From NCBI RefSeq assembly GCF_000219625.1, contig NC_018215.1, positions 1,116,001 through 1,180,000 on the forward strand: a DNA stretch of 64,000 bases, written 5' to 3'. Positions 36,500 through 46,015 of the stretch are shown here, one piece after another. Every line of letters begins with the position of its first letter. Position 1 is the stretch's first letter. The position numbers and the translations under genes are program-made. The notes under the pieces were generated by a model that saw only the letters and a list, made by a program, of their open reading frames with translations, ran no database searches and was not told the DNA's origin. The DNA comes from Zymoseptoria tritici IPO323. Taxonomy: Eukaryota > Ascomycota > Dothideomycetes > Mycosphaerellales > Mycosphaerellaceae.

Positions 36500-37193
36500 G
36501 AACGAGATGCAGTCTATAAAATGCCTGCCGTGGCGGTCGACAGCGCACCTTGCTTGCACATGCATCTCGGAACTGGGCAAGGCCGCGCACCAAAAGTCTT
36601 TGAGGTCAGGGAAGTTGGACCTGAGGCAGGTCGAGATCGCATGTTTTGCTATGGAGCGCAATCGACGATTTGGTTTCGTTCTTCTGATTGGGTTCGCTCG
36701 TGCTGGATCGCACGACAAAAGCTGAGCCTTCAGACTTGGACGTTGGGAGGTGTTCTGATAAATGGCTCAAAGTTCCAGCGGAAGGCTTGACATGGTTTTG
36801 GTTTTGGGCATTGAGCATCGGGCGTTTTCGTCGGGCGTCGAAAACGCCACGAACGCAGCGCAGCGTCTTCGATTCCGATATTGCGTGGGATCGGAAGCAT
36901 AAGTGCATTAGTCTTTTCGATTTGAGAACGCCATGATTGGGCGCACTTCTTGCTTTCACCGTCTTGCTTTGCGCTGTGCGTGCTTCAAGGTCAACTTTTC
37001 GTCGCGACGGGCGATCGAAATTCGGTCTCAATGCACCGCGACGGAGCTTCAGGGCCAGATAGCACACCAAAAAGTTGTTTAAAATATATTCAAACTCGCG
37101 GTGACTGTGCGTGGCCCGTTATCTCGTTTGTAAACATCGTGACTGGACGTCGTGATCATAATCATGTACATGTACTGTATGTGTCTGCTGTCG
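36500..37193. other. Convergent 3' region, no gene seen
   Basis: 694 bp between two convergent genes. ORFs are present on both strands but without motif. Confidence 0.5.
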
Positions 37194-39377
37194 CTAACTG
37201 AAGCTCTCAACATGCAAGTAACACCCCTGAGCAGCCGACCCATCAGCTCTCCTGCCCCCTTTATGCACAGCGCGCTCGTCTGACAGTCCAACGACCGTAT
37301 TCCTCACCTCCTTACTCAGGCCAATAGGTCCACAAACCGCCAATCCACTCTCGCCCTCGGCACCGTCCAGTACATCCGTGATGATATCTCGTATGTCCGG
37401 TCGACCGGAGTAGAACGTTGCACAAGGAAGTACGGGCATTCGCCGACCCGTGGGTCGTGGTGAAGTACGGAGTCGGGCGTAGGAGTTTGAGGATGAGGAT
37501 GACGATGAAGATTGGACAGTCTTCTCCTCAGCGATTGCAGTCTTCTTCTCCGACGTGCTAATGACTGTCTCGGCGGGTCTAATGGCGTCAACGTCATCAT
37601 CCTCATCGTCGACCAGCACGCAACAGCAAGGCCCTTGCGACTTGTCGCACGCACAGCCGCATTCTTTCGGATCATTCCCCGCTTCGGTAAATTGCTCCAC
37701 GCAGGTGACATGTACGCTGATTTCGACTTCGATCCCAGCGGCGTGCAATTTCTCGTATGCTGCAGAGATTTCGTCCGAGACCCATGTCGCCCAGGAGCTG
37801 TCTTTGACGCACCACACGAAATGGACACGGCGGACCGGGAGACGTTTATCGGTATTGCTCACGCGATCGGCAAGGTCGTTGAGCAGGGACAGAGTGAATG
37901 TCACGCCGGTCGATCCGGCTAGCAGACAGATAGAGTCGAAAGCTGCAAAGTCGGATTGCGAGCCACCGTAGGGTCCGTCGAGGAGGGCGAGGTGAGTTTC
38001 GACCACCTGTGCGTTTTGGCCCGATGTGGATTCCTCTTTTGAGTGTGGGAGGAGAGCAGTCTCGGATGTGTTGGCGCCTAACATGATACGGCGAGTGAAG
38101 CCCTTGTGGCTCTTGAGGATGAAGACTAGGTCTCCGTTGTGGGACCGCGGTGTCGAAAGCATTGTGGCAGGGTGACTTTGCATCATGCCGAACTTGGGAA
38201 GGGAAATCAAAACGTGTGATCCAGCACGCCAGTTCTTGATGGCCTTGTTCGAGAGTCGAATCTTGGTGACACCGCCGGTCATCTGCACGATCGTAGCACG
38301 GCTTGCTCGAGCATTCGTCCAGATATATTGAAGCGATCGGAAGGCCCTGTCCAAAACGTAAATGCCGATCGGAATGAAGATGTAGATCCTGCTTCCGTAG
38401 GCAGTGCTGGGCAGATGGAAGACGACAGCGATCACAAAGCCGAAGAACGATAATACATGCTGCACCACGAAGAATTCGTACGACCAGTAGCGGACGGGCG
38501 CAAGAGTGCTCAAGTTCATCCAAAGCAGAATCGCGAAGGCAGCGATTCCTGTCGTTGGGCAGTCGTCGGTGGTCCATTCCAATTGAGTGAGGCCAAACTT
38601 CTGCCATCCGTAGGATTGGTATCCAAAATGGAGAATAGCCATGAGGAGCATGATCCTGGATGACCAGCGGTGGAGCACATTTAATCTCTCATAAGATGCG
38701 CCGGTAAGCATCCCGATCACATTGTTCTTGTTGATCAGCAAGACCAGAAGCGGCATCTGTGCTACGGCCAACCATCCCGCGCGAACACCTAATGCCTGCC
38801 AGTGTCGAGCGCCAGGAGTATTGTTATCGACAAACTCGAGGGCCAGCACAAACGCCCCATACGACAGCAGCAGCAGGATCGTCCCAAGCGGCGGAACCTT
38901 GAACCACAGAAATCTGCCCGTAGGCGTGAATTGAAGGTAAGTCACCTCCCTCGCAGTCGCAGTCAACGTCGCAAACCATCTCGAAAACACACTCCTCGGT
39001 CTCGCAGGTTCCTGTCGTCTCCGCGCCGCCTGTCGTAACCGGCTCTGCAGCGTGAGCCATCGTAGGAAATTGAGCAGGGTGGCCAGTGCGATGATCGTAA
39101 CGACGCCGTACCAGAATTTCTTCGCGTAGTCATTTCCGATAACTTTGAGGTCGTCGTCGTTGAGAAGTTGTTCGAGAAAGTCGGCGGCTTGAGTAGAATT
39201 CGAGAAGTCCACGCCGTCGGGCGAAAGGATGGGCGTTGAAGAGTTGTCCATGCCCATGTCCATGTCACCCATGCTGTCGCCCATGTCCATGTCGGAGTGG
39301 CCCATGCCGGAGTGATCCATCTTCCTGGTCGAGTGCCCTGCGCGCGGATCGTGGTCGTTCTCGTCCCTTGCAAACAA
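37194..39377 (-). CDS. Ferric/cupric reductase (FRE family) with Met/His-rich N-terminus
   Basis: A single exon of 727 aa. The ferric reductase core shows two bis-heme pairs, each H-x13-H: H236/H250 and H307/H321. The FAD segment HPATMLSTP and the NADPH segments LLAGSTGVTFTL and AVCGPIGL follow, so electrons pass from cytosolic NADPH through FAD and two hemes to outside metal. Two features are unusual. Residues 15-44 form a tract rich in Met, Asp, Gly and His (eight Met in about 24 residues), like the copper-binding ectodomain of Ctr transporters. Inside the NADPH domain there is an insertion with a cysteine cluster (ECGCACDKSQGPCCC) next to Asp/Glu and Ser runs. There is no obvious signal peptide in the frame used. 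MDHSGMGH (start at 39320) is an equally good initiation site. The retroelement begins about 305 bp upstream. Confidence 0.9.
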   Translation of the reverse strand: MFARDENDHDPRAGHSTRKMDHSGMGHSDMDMGDSMGDMDMGMDNSSTPILSPDGVDFSNSTQAADFLEQLLNDDDLKVIGNDYAKKFWYGVVTIIALATLLNFLRWLTLQSRLRQAARRRQEPARPRSVFSRWFATLTATAREVTYLQFTPTGRFLWFKVPPLGTILLLLSYGAFVLALEFVDNNTPGARHWQALGVRAGWLAVAQMPLLVLLINKNNVIGMLTGASYERLNVLHRWSSRIMLLMAILHFGYQSYGWQKFGLTQLEWTTDDCPTTGIAAFAILLWMNLSTLAPVRYWSYEFFVVQHVLSFFGFVIAVVFHLPSTAYGSRIYIFIPIGIYVLDRAFRSLQYIWTNARASRATIVQMTGGVTKIRLSNKAIKNWRAGSHVLISLPKFGMMQSHPATMLSTPRSHNGDLVFILKSHKGFTRRIMLGANTSETALLPHSKEESTSGQNAQVVETHLALLDGPYGGSQSDFAAFDSICLLAGSTGVTFTLSLLNDLADRVSNTDKRLPVRRVHFVWCVKDSSWATWVSDEISAAYEKLHAAGIEVEISVHVTCVEQFTEAGNDPKECGCACDKSQGPCCCVLVDDEDDDVDAIRPAETVISTSEKKTAIAEEKTVQSSSSSSSSNSYARLRTSPRPTGRRMPVLPCATFYSGRPDIRDIITDVLDGAEGESGLAVCGPIGLSKEVRNTVVGLSDERAVHKGGRRADGSAAQGCYLHVESFS

Positions 39378-39682
39378 CCAGATTCGATCTCAGAAGTGGC
39401 GTGCCGCGTGCGCACTGAGTTGCGACCCGGGTGGAATCGGCTATTGTCGTCCTGATCGAGCCCAGCAAAATCCAGCACACATGTTGGCCCAGTGCAGTCA
39501 GATCTCGGTGGTCAGTGTCGCGAAATGTTGAGAGAGTGACGAGAAGGATGGAGAGAGAGAGATTTGGGCAATACTTGGGCCTGGATCGAATGAGCAAGTA
39601 TCCACAACGCGATCTGAAGCCAGCGGGAAGGCCCGAGCCCTGACGCCACTGCTTAGTAAGGCCCCCGACATGAAGATCCATA
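39378..39682. promoter_or_regulatory. Remaining upstream region of the reductase gene
   Basis: 305 bp between the reductase start and the 5' LTR. All native promoter DNA left next to the gene lies here; anything further upstream has been displaced by the 9.9-kb insertion. Confidence 0.5.
39678..39682. repeat. Candidate target-site duplication, left copy
   Basis: CCATA abuts the 5' LTR; CTATG abuts the 3' LTR at 49568-49572. They differ at two of five positions. If the original was CCATG, each copy has one CpA/TpG-to-TpA change of the RIP type. This is inference and the short length makes chance a real alternative. Confidence 0.35.
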
Positions 39683-39853
39683 TGTTGTGGATCATCAGAC
39701 TGACCATTAGTGAAGTGCACGTAACTAGTGCTAAGGCATTCCTATACACAGATAGCTAAAGTAAGAATCTTATACTTAAGATTCTCTCTGCACGATAATA
39801 TATACCTGCTAATTAGAGGTCTTCTTCTACTTAGCTTAAGTCTAATTATAATA
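39683..39853 (+). repeat. 5' LTR (171 bp)
   Basis: It aligns without gaps to 49397-49567, with 17 differences, all C/T or G/A. In the first 66 bp this copy keeps the C or G at all nine differing sites; in the last about 80 bp it carries T at all eight differing sites. The sequence just after it (GGTTATAAGCCC) resembles a mutated primer-binding site, but this is not certain. Confidence 0.95.
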
Positions 39854-39990
39854 GGTTATAAGCCCGGCGTAACTACTGCACACTTAAGGAAGAATTGTCT
39901 ATTCTAAGTGCAGCTACTAGAACCTTACTATACACTATTTAGACAGTTAACTAGCGAGCCGAGAAAGAGCTAGTTACAATAACAGCCGTA

Positions 39991-40815
39991 ATGCAGGCTA
40001 ATAAGTTTAAGACTACAAAGGAGAATAAAGTCCTAAGAAAGGGAAGCAACTTCTTAGACTAGTTAAGGATGCTTAAAGCAGCCCTTATAAATAAGGAGGT
40101 ATTAGGCTATGTCTTTTATAACATTCCCTAATACCCTGCCTAACTAAAGCTAGGAATTAAAGTTAGATATCCCTCTCTACTAACTAAGGAGAGTACTGCT
40201 TTATCCTCCTAGGCTCTAACTCCTTCTTAAAAAGAAGGAGGGGACACTCTAGTAATAGAACCTATTCTAACTAGTAGACTAAGACTAACTCCTCTCTAAG
40301 TCTAGCATAAGTATAACCTAATTGCATACGGGATTATTAGCAAAAGGATTAACTAATCTCTAAGGCCTAACTTTAGGGATATAGAGAAGACAGCTAAGGA
40401 ACTATATAATACTATTGCAGCTACCTATAGGCCTGTTGTAACTATAAACATTTATAATAGCCTAAGGATTCTTAGAATTAGCAATATTAAGATCTAAGGA
40501 ACAAACACTTAGAAGTACTATAAGGACTTCTAGAAGTAGTATTATAAGTACATCTCTATAATAGAATAATACTCTAGGTCTAAGAACATTCTAGTCTTAA
40601 AGCTTACCTTTAGTAATAAGCAGATTAGGCTATTCTTTATCTAGGGCCTCTACTATCTAGAATACCTAAGAAGCTAGAGACAATCCTATTATATTAAGAA
40701 TATAACTCTTAAAGAGCTAATTACCTTACTAATTAAGGAACCTCCTCTATAGATATAGAGAATAATAGGAGGATTTAGGGGTACTACAGTAAATAATAAT
40801 TAGTGTACTAAGTGT
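39991..40815 (+). pseudogene. Copia gag relic
   Basis: Starts at ATGCAGGCTAAT and reads as a Copia gag with RIP stops: segments such as NKVLRKGSNF, KELYNTIAATYRPV and KYYKDF are legible, and the frame shifts at least once near 40.2-40.4 kb. It ends with CTKC, the first half of a CCHC zinc knuckle, exactly where the nested LINE begins. No intact product is possible. Confidence 0.8.
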
Positions 40816-40824
40816 ACCTATTAT
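40816..40824. repeat. Candidate LINE target-site duplication (9 bp)
   Basis: ACCTATTAT here recurs at 46016-46024, flanking the LINE. The match is exact, but the local sequence is AT-rich. Confidence 0.5.
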
Positions 40825-40982
40825 ATCTATATAAATAATAATAATAAAGTCTTGTATTGCTAATCTATCCCTCTATGTAACTATGTACAGGGCAAGCAGC
40901 CTTCCCTAAATTTTACTAAGGGCAAAAAGCTATAGGCATAAAAACCCTCCTAATCTCTCTCTGCTTGTGTCTCCCAGGACTA

Positions 40983-43900
40983 TTAGTAGACACCTTTCAT
41001 TTTAGGTTCCTCTTTTAGACTCTAGAAGGATCTGTTATCCTATCCTCTTACTAGGTTGTGTACCTAGGCTCCCTTAGCCCTCTCCTCTCGTTCCTACTCC
41101 TCCTTAGCTAGTAGGAACTAGTCTAGGACTTCTTCCCTAATTATCTACTTTGCAATTGCCCTAAGACCCTTCTTTATTAACATTATGCTTTTCTAGTTAG
41201 ATGTACCTAGCTACTAGAATGTTCTGTCTCTCCCCTAGAGGAGAGGGCAGAACATTACTATATGCTTTACTGTCTAAGCCTAACTTCTATAGCTATATTC
41301 TAGTGTCTTCCCTAGGACTCTTCTCTTTGTTAGGTAGGCATTAAATCTAATATGCTTAGTCCTTATCTATGTAGCAATTGTGCTCTATGCTCTTGTCTAG
41401 TTCTAATATAGAGACCTTCCTTTTCCTCTATTTGTCTATGCTGTAGGTAACCTCCTATTGCTATATTGTCTCTTCTTTCTAACTTCTGCCTCCTATCTTG
41501 CTTTCTATCTCTCCTAAATAAAGGATCTATTTAAGGGTATTCTATCTTGGTTTCCCCCCTCCTGTTAGAATTTTTCTAGGAGTCTTTCCTATATAGTTTC
41601 GTAGGGTGCCCTCTAGTTTCTTCGATGTCCTTGTCTTCTCTAGGCCCCCTGTTCCTAATTTAAGAGTGCCTAACTTGCTACCTTTATGTACCTCCCTACA
41701 TCTCGCCTATCCTCCTTCCTTGCCTAGTTTAAAGCTAGTTGCTATACATATAGATTAAAGGGTAGTATCTCTGCCTCTTGTTAGAGTACTCCTAGTAGGA
41801 CACTCTTGTATGCTCTAGTAATCCTTCTTAGGGCAGCATTTTAGACTGCTTTAAGTTCTTTTGTCTAGCTTTTAGATCCCTTTTAAACCCCTTCTACCTT
41901 TGCCTACACTTTATAGCTAAAGGCTATTGCTAGCCTTATAACTACAGTGTAGATATGCCTAGCCTTCTAGAAGGATGCTCCCTAGGTTGATTAGCTAAGC
42001 CTATATAGGGAGTTCATGTATAACTCTGCTTTCTCTACAACTTTCCTAATATAGGGTTTCTATATAAGTTTAGTGTCTATTTACACTCTAAGAAGCCTAA
42101 GGTTAGGAACGGGTTTGCTATTAAATCCTTAGATGTTAACTGTAGCTTGTAGGTTGTGTTTCCTTCTTAACCTTATAAAGTAGATTAGCATATACTTTTG
42201 TAGGGACTAGACTGCTCTATAAGTCTTTGCCTATTCTGCACATTTTTTATAGGCTCTCTTAAGTTTTCTGCAGTTCTCCTCTATACTTTTTCTAAAGGCT
42301 AGAATGTTTGTATTATCTACAAAGCCTATTGCTAATACTCCTGTTTCTTTAATTAGAGGAAGTAGGGTTCTTACAAAGTACAGGAAGAGGATAGGTAACA
42401 TTATTAATCCTTAGGGGATTCCTGTATACTAGGGCCTTAGTGTGTTAAGGTAGTTCCCTAGCCTAAGGCATGTTGTCCTATCCTAAAGGAAGGATTCCAC
42501 AAAGGCTACTAGGTTTAGCTGTATTTAGCACATTCTTAGGTAGTAGATCAGTCTTAGGTGTAAAACATTTAGGAAGGCCGCTAAGATGTCCAAACACAGC
42601 ATTAAGGCTACATTCCCTAGGCCTTTTCCCTAGATAGAGTAGACCTATTTAGTTACTAGCTCTAGTACTAATATTGTTAACCTTTTTAGTCTTCCTCCTA
42701 TCTAGTTTAGTAGGAACAGGTTTCTTTCCTTAGCAGCCCTGCTAAGCCTTGTCGCTATAAGGGCCTCTAGGACTTTAGAGATTGTATTTAACAGGGCGAT
42801 TAGTTTGTAGGCTCCTGCCTTTAAGTAGTCTAGTTTCTAGGGCTTCTTAAGGACTACTATTATAGATTCCTTAAAGGGCCTAGGGAGGTATCCTTGTACT
42901 ATGCAGGCTTGCAGGAATAGTTGTAGGAGGTCTGCTAGCTCTTTCTTTGTCTTCTTTAGGAATAGGTTTAGGATCTGATCTGGTCCTGGTGCCTTGTTTA
43001 GTACAAGCCTCTGGATTGTAGCTAGGATTTCTCCCTAGGTAATTGTATAGTCTATAGGGATTAGGGCTAGTATAGATCCTATTATGTCTATAAGGTCTAC
43101 CTCTGTCGGCTAAGGGAAGAACTCCTCTACAAGGGCCTTAGCCTTCCTAGATATTATTGTCTAGAGGAGTCTAGCCTTGTTCTTAATGCCTAGGAACTAG
43201 GGAAGAGAGGGTCCTTTGTTTGCCCTTTCTCTTGCCTACCTTACAAACTTCTATATCTTGCTCTAATCCTTTAAGATCTCTATAACTGTTTTCCTCTAAG
43301 CTAGGTTCCCGCTCCTTTTAATGTGCCTCTTCTTTGCATATGTAGTTCTAAGTGCAAGTAGGTGGTTTAGGAGGGATTTGTTCTCCCTCTAGGCTCTCCT
43401 AGCCTTCCTCGCTCTCTTAACTAGCCTAGTGCTTTCCTGGTCCTAACTTATCTTTACGTATAGTAAGGGTCGGGCTTATAGTACTAGCTCCTGAACTAGC
43501 TGCTAGATTGTCCTCTAAAGCTAGAGTGCTTATTAGTCTAGACTCTGCTTTCCCTCTGTAGGTAGCTGTTTAGCCTCTCCCTTTGCTTCTAGGATCTTAG
43601 ATCTAATTTGTTCCTATAGTGCCTTCTTCTACTGTAGCCTTTTCTAGTTCTCTTGCTCTATAATGCCTTAGGTAAAGAGTAATGTCTAGATTAGAAGGTA
43701 GTCTAACCCTGTTTCTAGTTTAGTACAGGTCCTACATTGTGTTATCTAGTCCTAGATTTCCTTTATCCTAAAGACTAAGTTAAGGGTTTAAATGCTTAGT
43801 CCTCTCTCCTATGTTGTTGTACCTAGTTCTAGGAGGAGCTGCATATTAGCCTGTTCTACCGTCTTAATTAGGTAGTCTACAGCCTAGTGCTAGTTTGTTG

Positions 43901-44372
43901 CTATTTGTGCTCCCTACTTCTAATAATGCAGATTAAAGTCCCTAACTAGGATGTGCTAGTTTTCCTTTGTATCCTAGAGAGCCTTCCTAACCTCCTAGAG
44001 GGTACCTAGGTCTCTGCCTGTTATTAGGCTACTTGGGTTGTAGCAGTTTAAGATATGGAGTTTTAGCTCTATCTAGAGGAGGGTAATCCTAATTAGGTCC
44101 TTACAAATTAGCTAGGCTTCCTAGGTTTCTAGCTGCAGTTCCTTTAATACATATGTAACAACTCTTAGTGTCTCTCCTTCTGGAACTACTGTGTAGTATC
44201 CTAGGTATTGCTTAACATTCCCTCTAGTAGAGGTGTTTACCTATAGTTCCTAGATTGCAACAATGTGGTGGGTTCTTAGGTTTATTTGTTGCATAAATAG
44301 GGTTTAGATCTAGTTACTACTCTTGTTTGTGTTGTACTGTAGGATGTTAAGTTCCTTTGGTGTGTTATTTAT
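40983..44372 (-). pseudogene. LINE ORF2 relic: APE endonuclease and reverse transcriptase
   Basis: 1130 codons in one uninterrupted frame apart from TAG/TAA stops. The initiator is now ATA (ATG after a TpG-to-TpA change) and overlaps the ORF1 stop by a few bases. Endonuclease signatures include NILQYNTNKS and RDFNLHY; RT signatures include NKAPGPDQ, LIALLNTISKVLEA, GIPQG-type turn and GFVDNTNIL. The catalytic pair is VDN instead of VDD (codon at 42312-42314, GAT to AAT), so the enzyme would be dead even if stops were suppressed. A C-terminal segment (KHIVMFCPLLQGRDR-like) matches the usual end of Tad1-type ORF2. It acted by target-primed reverse transcription. Confidence 0.88.
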
Positions 44373-45936
44373 CCTGTGTTAGGAAGAAGTAGTCCTTAAT
44401 GTCGCTCTCTCCTATTTCTAGGTCCTCCTATCCGGGGTCCTAGGCTTAGTCCTGCTGCTGCATTCCTGCTTATACCTAGGGTGCTTGTTAGTAGCCCTCC
44501 TGTGTAGAGCTCCTTAGCATTATGTTAATCTTGTTAGCCTAGCCTTGTCCTACTTTTAGGATAGCTCTTAGTCTCCCTACTAGATTCCTAATCTAGTTGC
44601 CTTTAGTTTGCTTACTGTCGATAGGGCTAGCCCTTCTTTTCCTTGTGTTTGTTAGTTGCACTATTATCTAACTCTCCTCCGGCTAGGTTTAGGAGGGTTT
44701 CCTATACAATCCCTAGGCTATAATGCTCCTAAACTGCCTTGCCTTTAAGATTGCTGCTTGCTTAAATTTGCAGGTTGCTAACTAAGATAGGTGCTCCCTC
44801 TAGCAGTTGCTATACCTTGCTTTAGTCTCCTTGCATATATCTGTTCTGTAGTTTCCTAAGCACTTTCTACAGGTTTGTATGCCTCTATAGTGCTTTGCAA
44901 TATGTCTAAACTGTCTATAGTTAAGGCATTATGTTAGTCTCTAGTATAGGTAGAACTCTTTTGCAACTAGAATGTTCCCTTAGAGAACTAGTCCCTTAGT
45001 AATAATTTCCTTTGCCTGTGCTATGTTCTAGACATTTAGGATTAAGGAAGAGAAGTCCTTGCCTTCCCTTCCCTTTTTGCTTTTTAGCTATCCTGCTCTA
45101 AGGACTTTTAGGTGTAAGTAGAGTCTTCTATTCTCCTCCTTAATTTAAGTGTTTGTTCTCTAACTCTTAGTATTAATAGTCTAAATCTTAATACTATATA
45201 CTAGTACTTAGAAGAGCTGCACTATAGCTTTAGTACTAGGGTATTTGTCCTAGGCCTACTTAAGGTCCCTTTCTAGCCTTTCCTAGGAGCTCTAGCTGTA
45301 GGTAAAAACCCTAATGTCTCTGCTTTCTAGCTTCTTTACTGCTAGCACTACTAGGTCTTTTAACTCCCTAACAATCTCTATACTTATCTTCTTCTAGATC
45401 TCTTCTCTTTCTATTAGGTTTTAGATCTTAAGGAGGAAGTAGTAGCTTTAGGGTAGGGCTAGCTTTGTATACACCTAGCTAGATATCTGTTATTTAGGGA
45501 GGGCTGCAGCTTATGCCCAGGTCTTTAGCTAGGTAGCCTAGATAGTCTTCTAGATTTCCTAGACTCTTTAGATAACTATCTGCCCTTAGAGAGTGTGCAG
45601 GAGGGTAGTTTGTGCCCTCTAGAGGAGGGAGAGGAGGAGAGACTTTAGGGTTTCCTCCTGTAGGGAGGATAGGACCTTTGCTACTTTACTAGTTAGTTTT
45701 TGCATGTCCTTATTAATTTCTAACTGTATTTGTAGCTCCTTAAGGTGCTGCTAATAGCCTTTTAGGCCTTTTAAGTAGTTTAGGGTAGTTAGGGGGGCTT
45801 AGGAAGGCGGAGGATAGTCCCCTCCTCCTTCCTTTACTCCCTGACCTCCCTAAATGTTTTGCCTCCTCTAAGGGTAAACTGCTGCGTGTTAAGAGGCCTA
45901 GAGGCCTCTCTGTTCGTGTAGTGGCTGCGTTGGCAT
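44365..45936 (-). pseudogene. LINE ORF1 relic with three CCHC zinc knuckles
   Basis: 524 codons in a single frame from ATGCCAACGCAG to TAA, interrupted only by TAG/TAA codons. A helical N-terminal half is followed by three zinc knuckles in a row near the last third. Cys codons written TGC are intact, while some TGT codons have become TAT. The region closest to the start still carries several CCA and TGG triplets, so RIP was lighter there. The product would be the nucleic-acid-binding gag-like protein of the LINE. Confidence 0.85.
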
Positions 45937-46015
45937 GATTCCTTTCTATGTTCCTATATAGTATAATACCTGCTGCCCTAGACTTCTAGGGGGAGAGTTT
46001 TTTGCAACTAATATA

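Larger units (their letters stand above)
40825..46015 (-). mobile_element. Full-length Tad1-like LINE, RIP-degraded
   Basis: About 5.19 kb inserted antisense into the Copia element. ORF1 (gag-like) and ORF2 (endonuclease-RT) are both present at full length and in frame. The 3' end, at the left, has an (TTA)n-type tail around 40832-40846. Order, three CCHC knuckles, an APE-type endonuclease and the C-terminal Cys/His motif place it with fungal Tad1-clade LINEs. The borders rest on the candidate 9-bp duplication and on the resumption of Copia sequence, so they are approximate. Confidence 0.85.

Noticed and set aside
41218..41260. Inverted repeat AATGTTCTG...CAGAACATT
   Set aside because: It lies inside the LINE ORF2 relic and is explained as part of its Cys/His-coding region; no separate element is needed.
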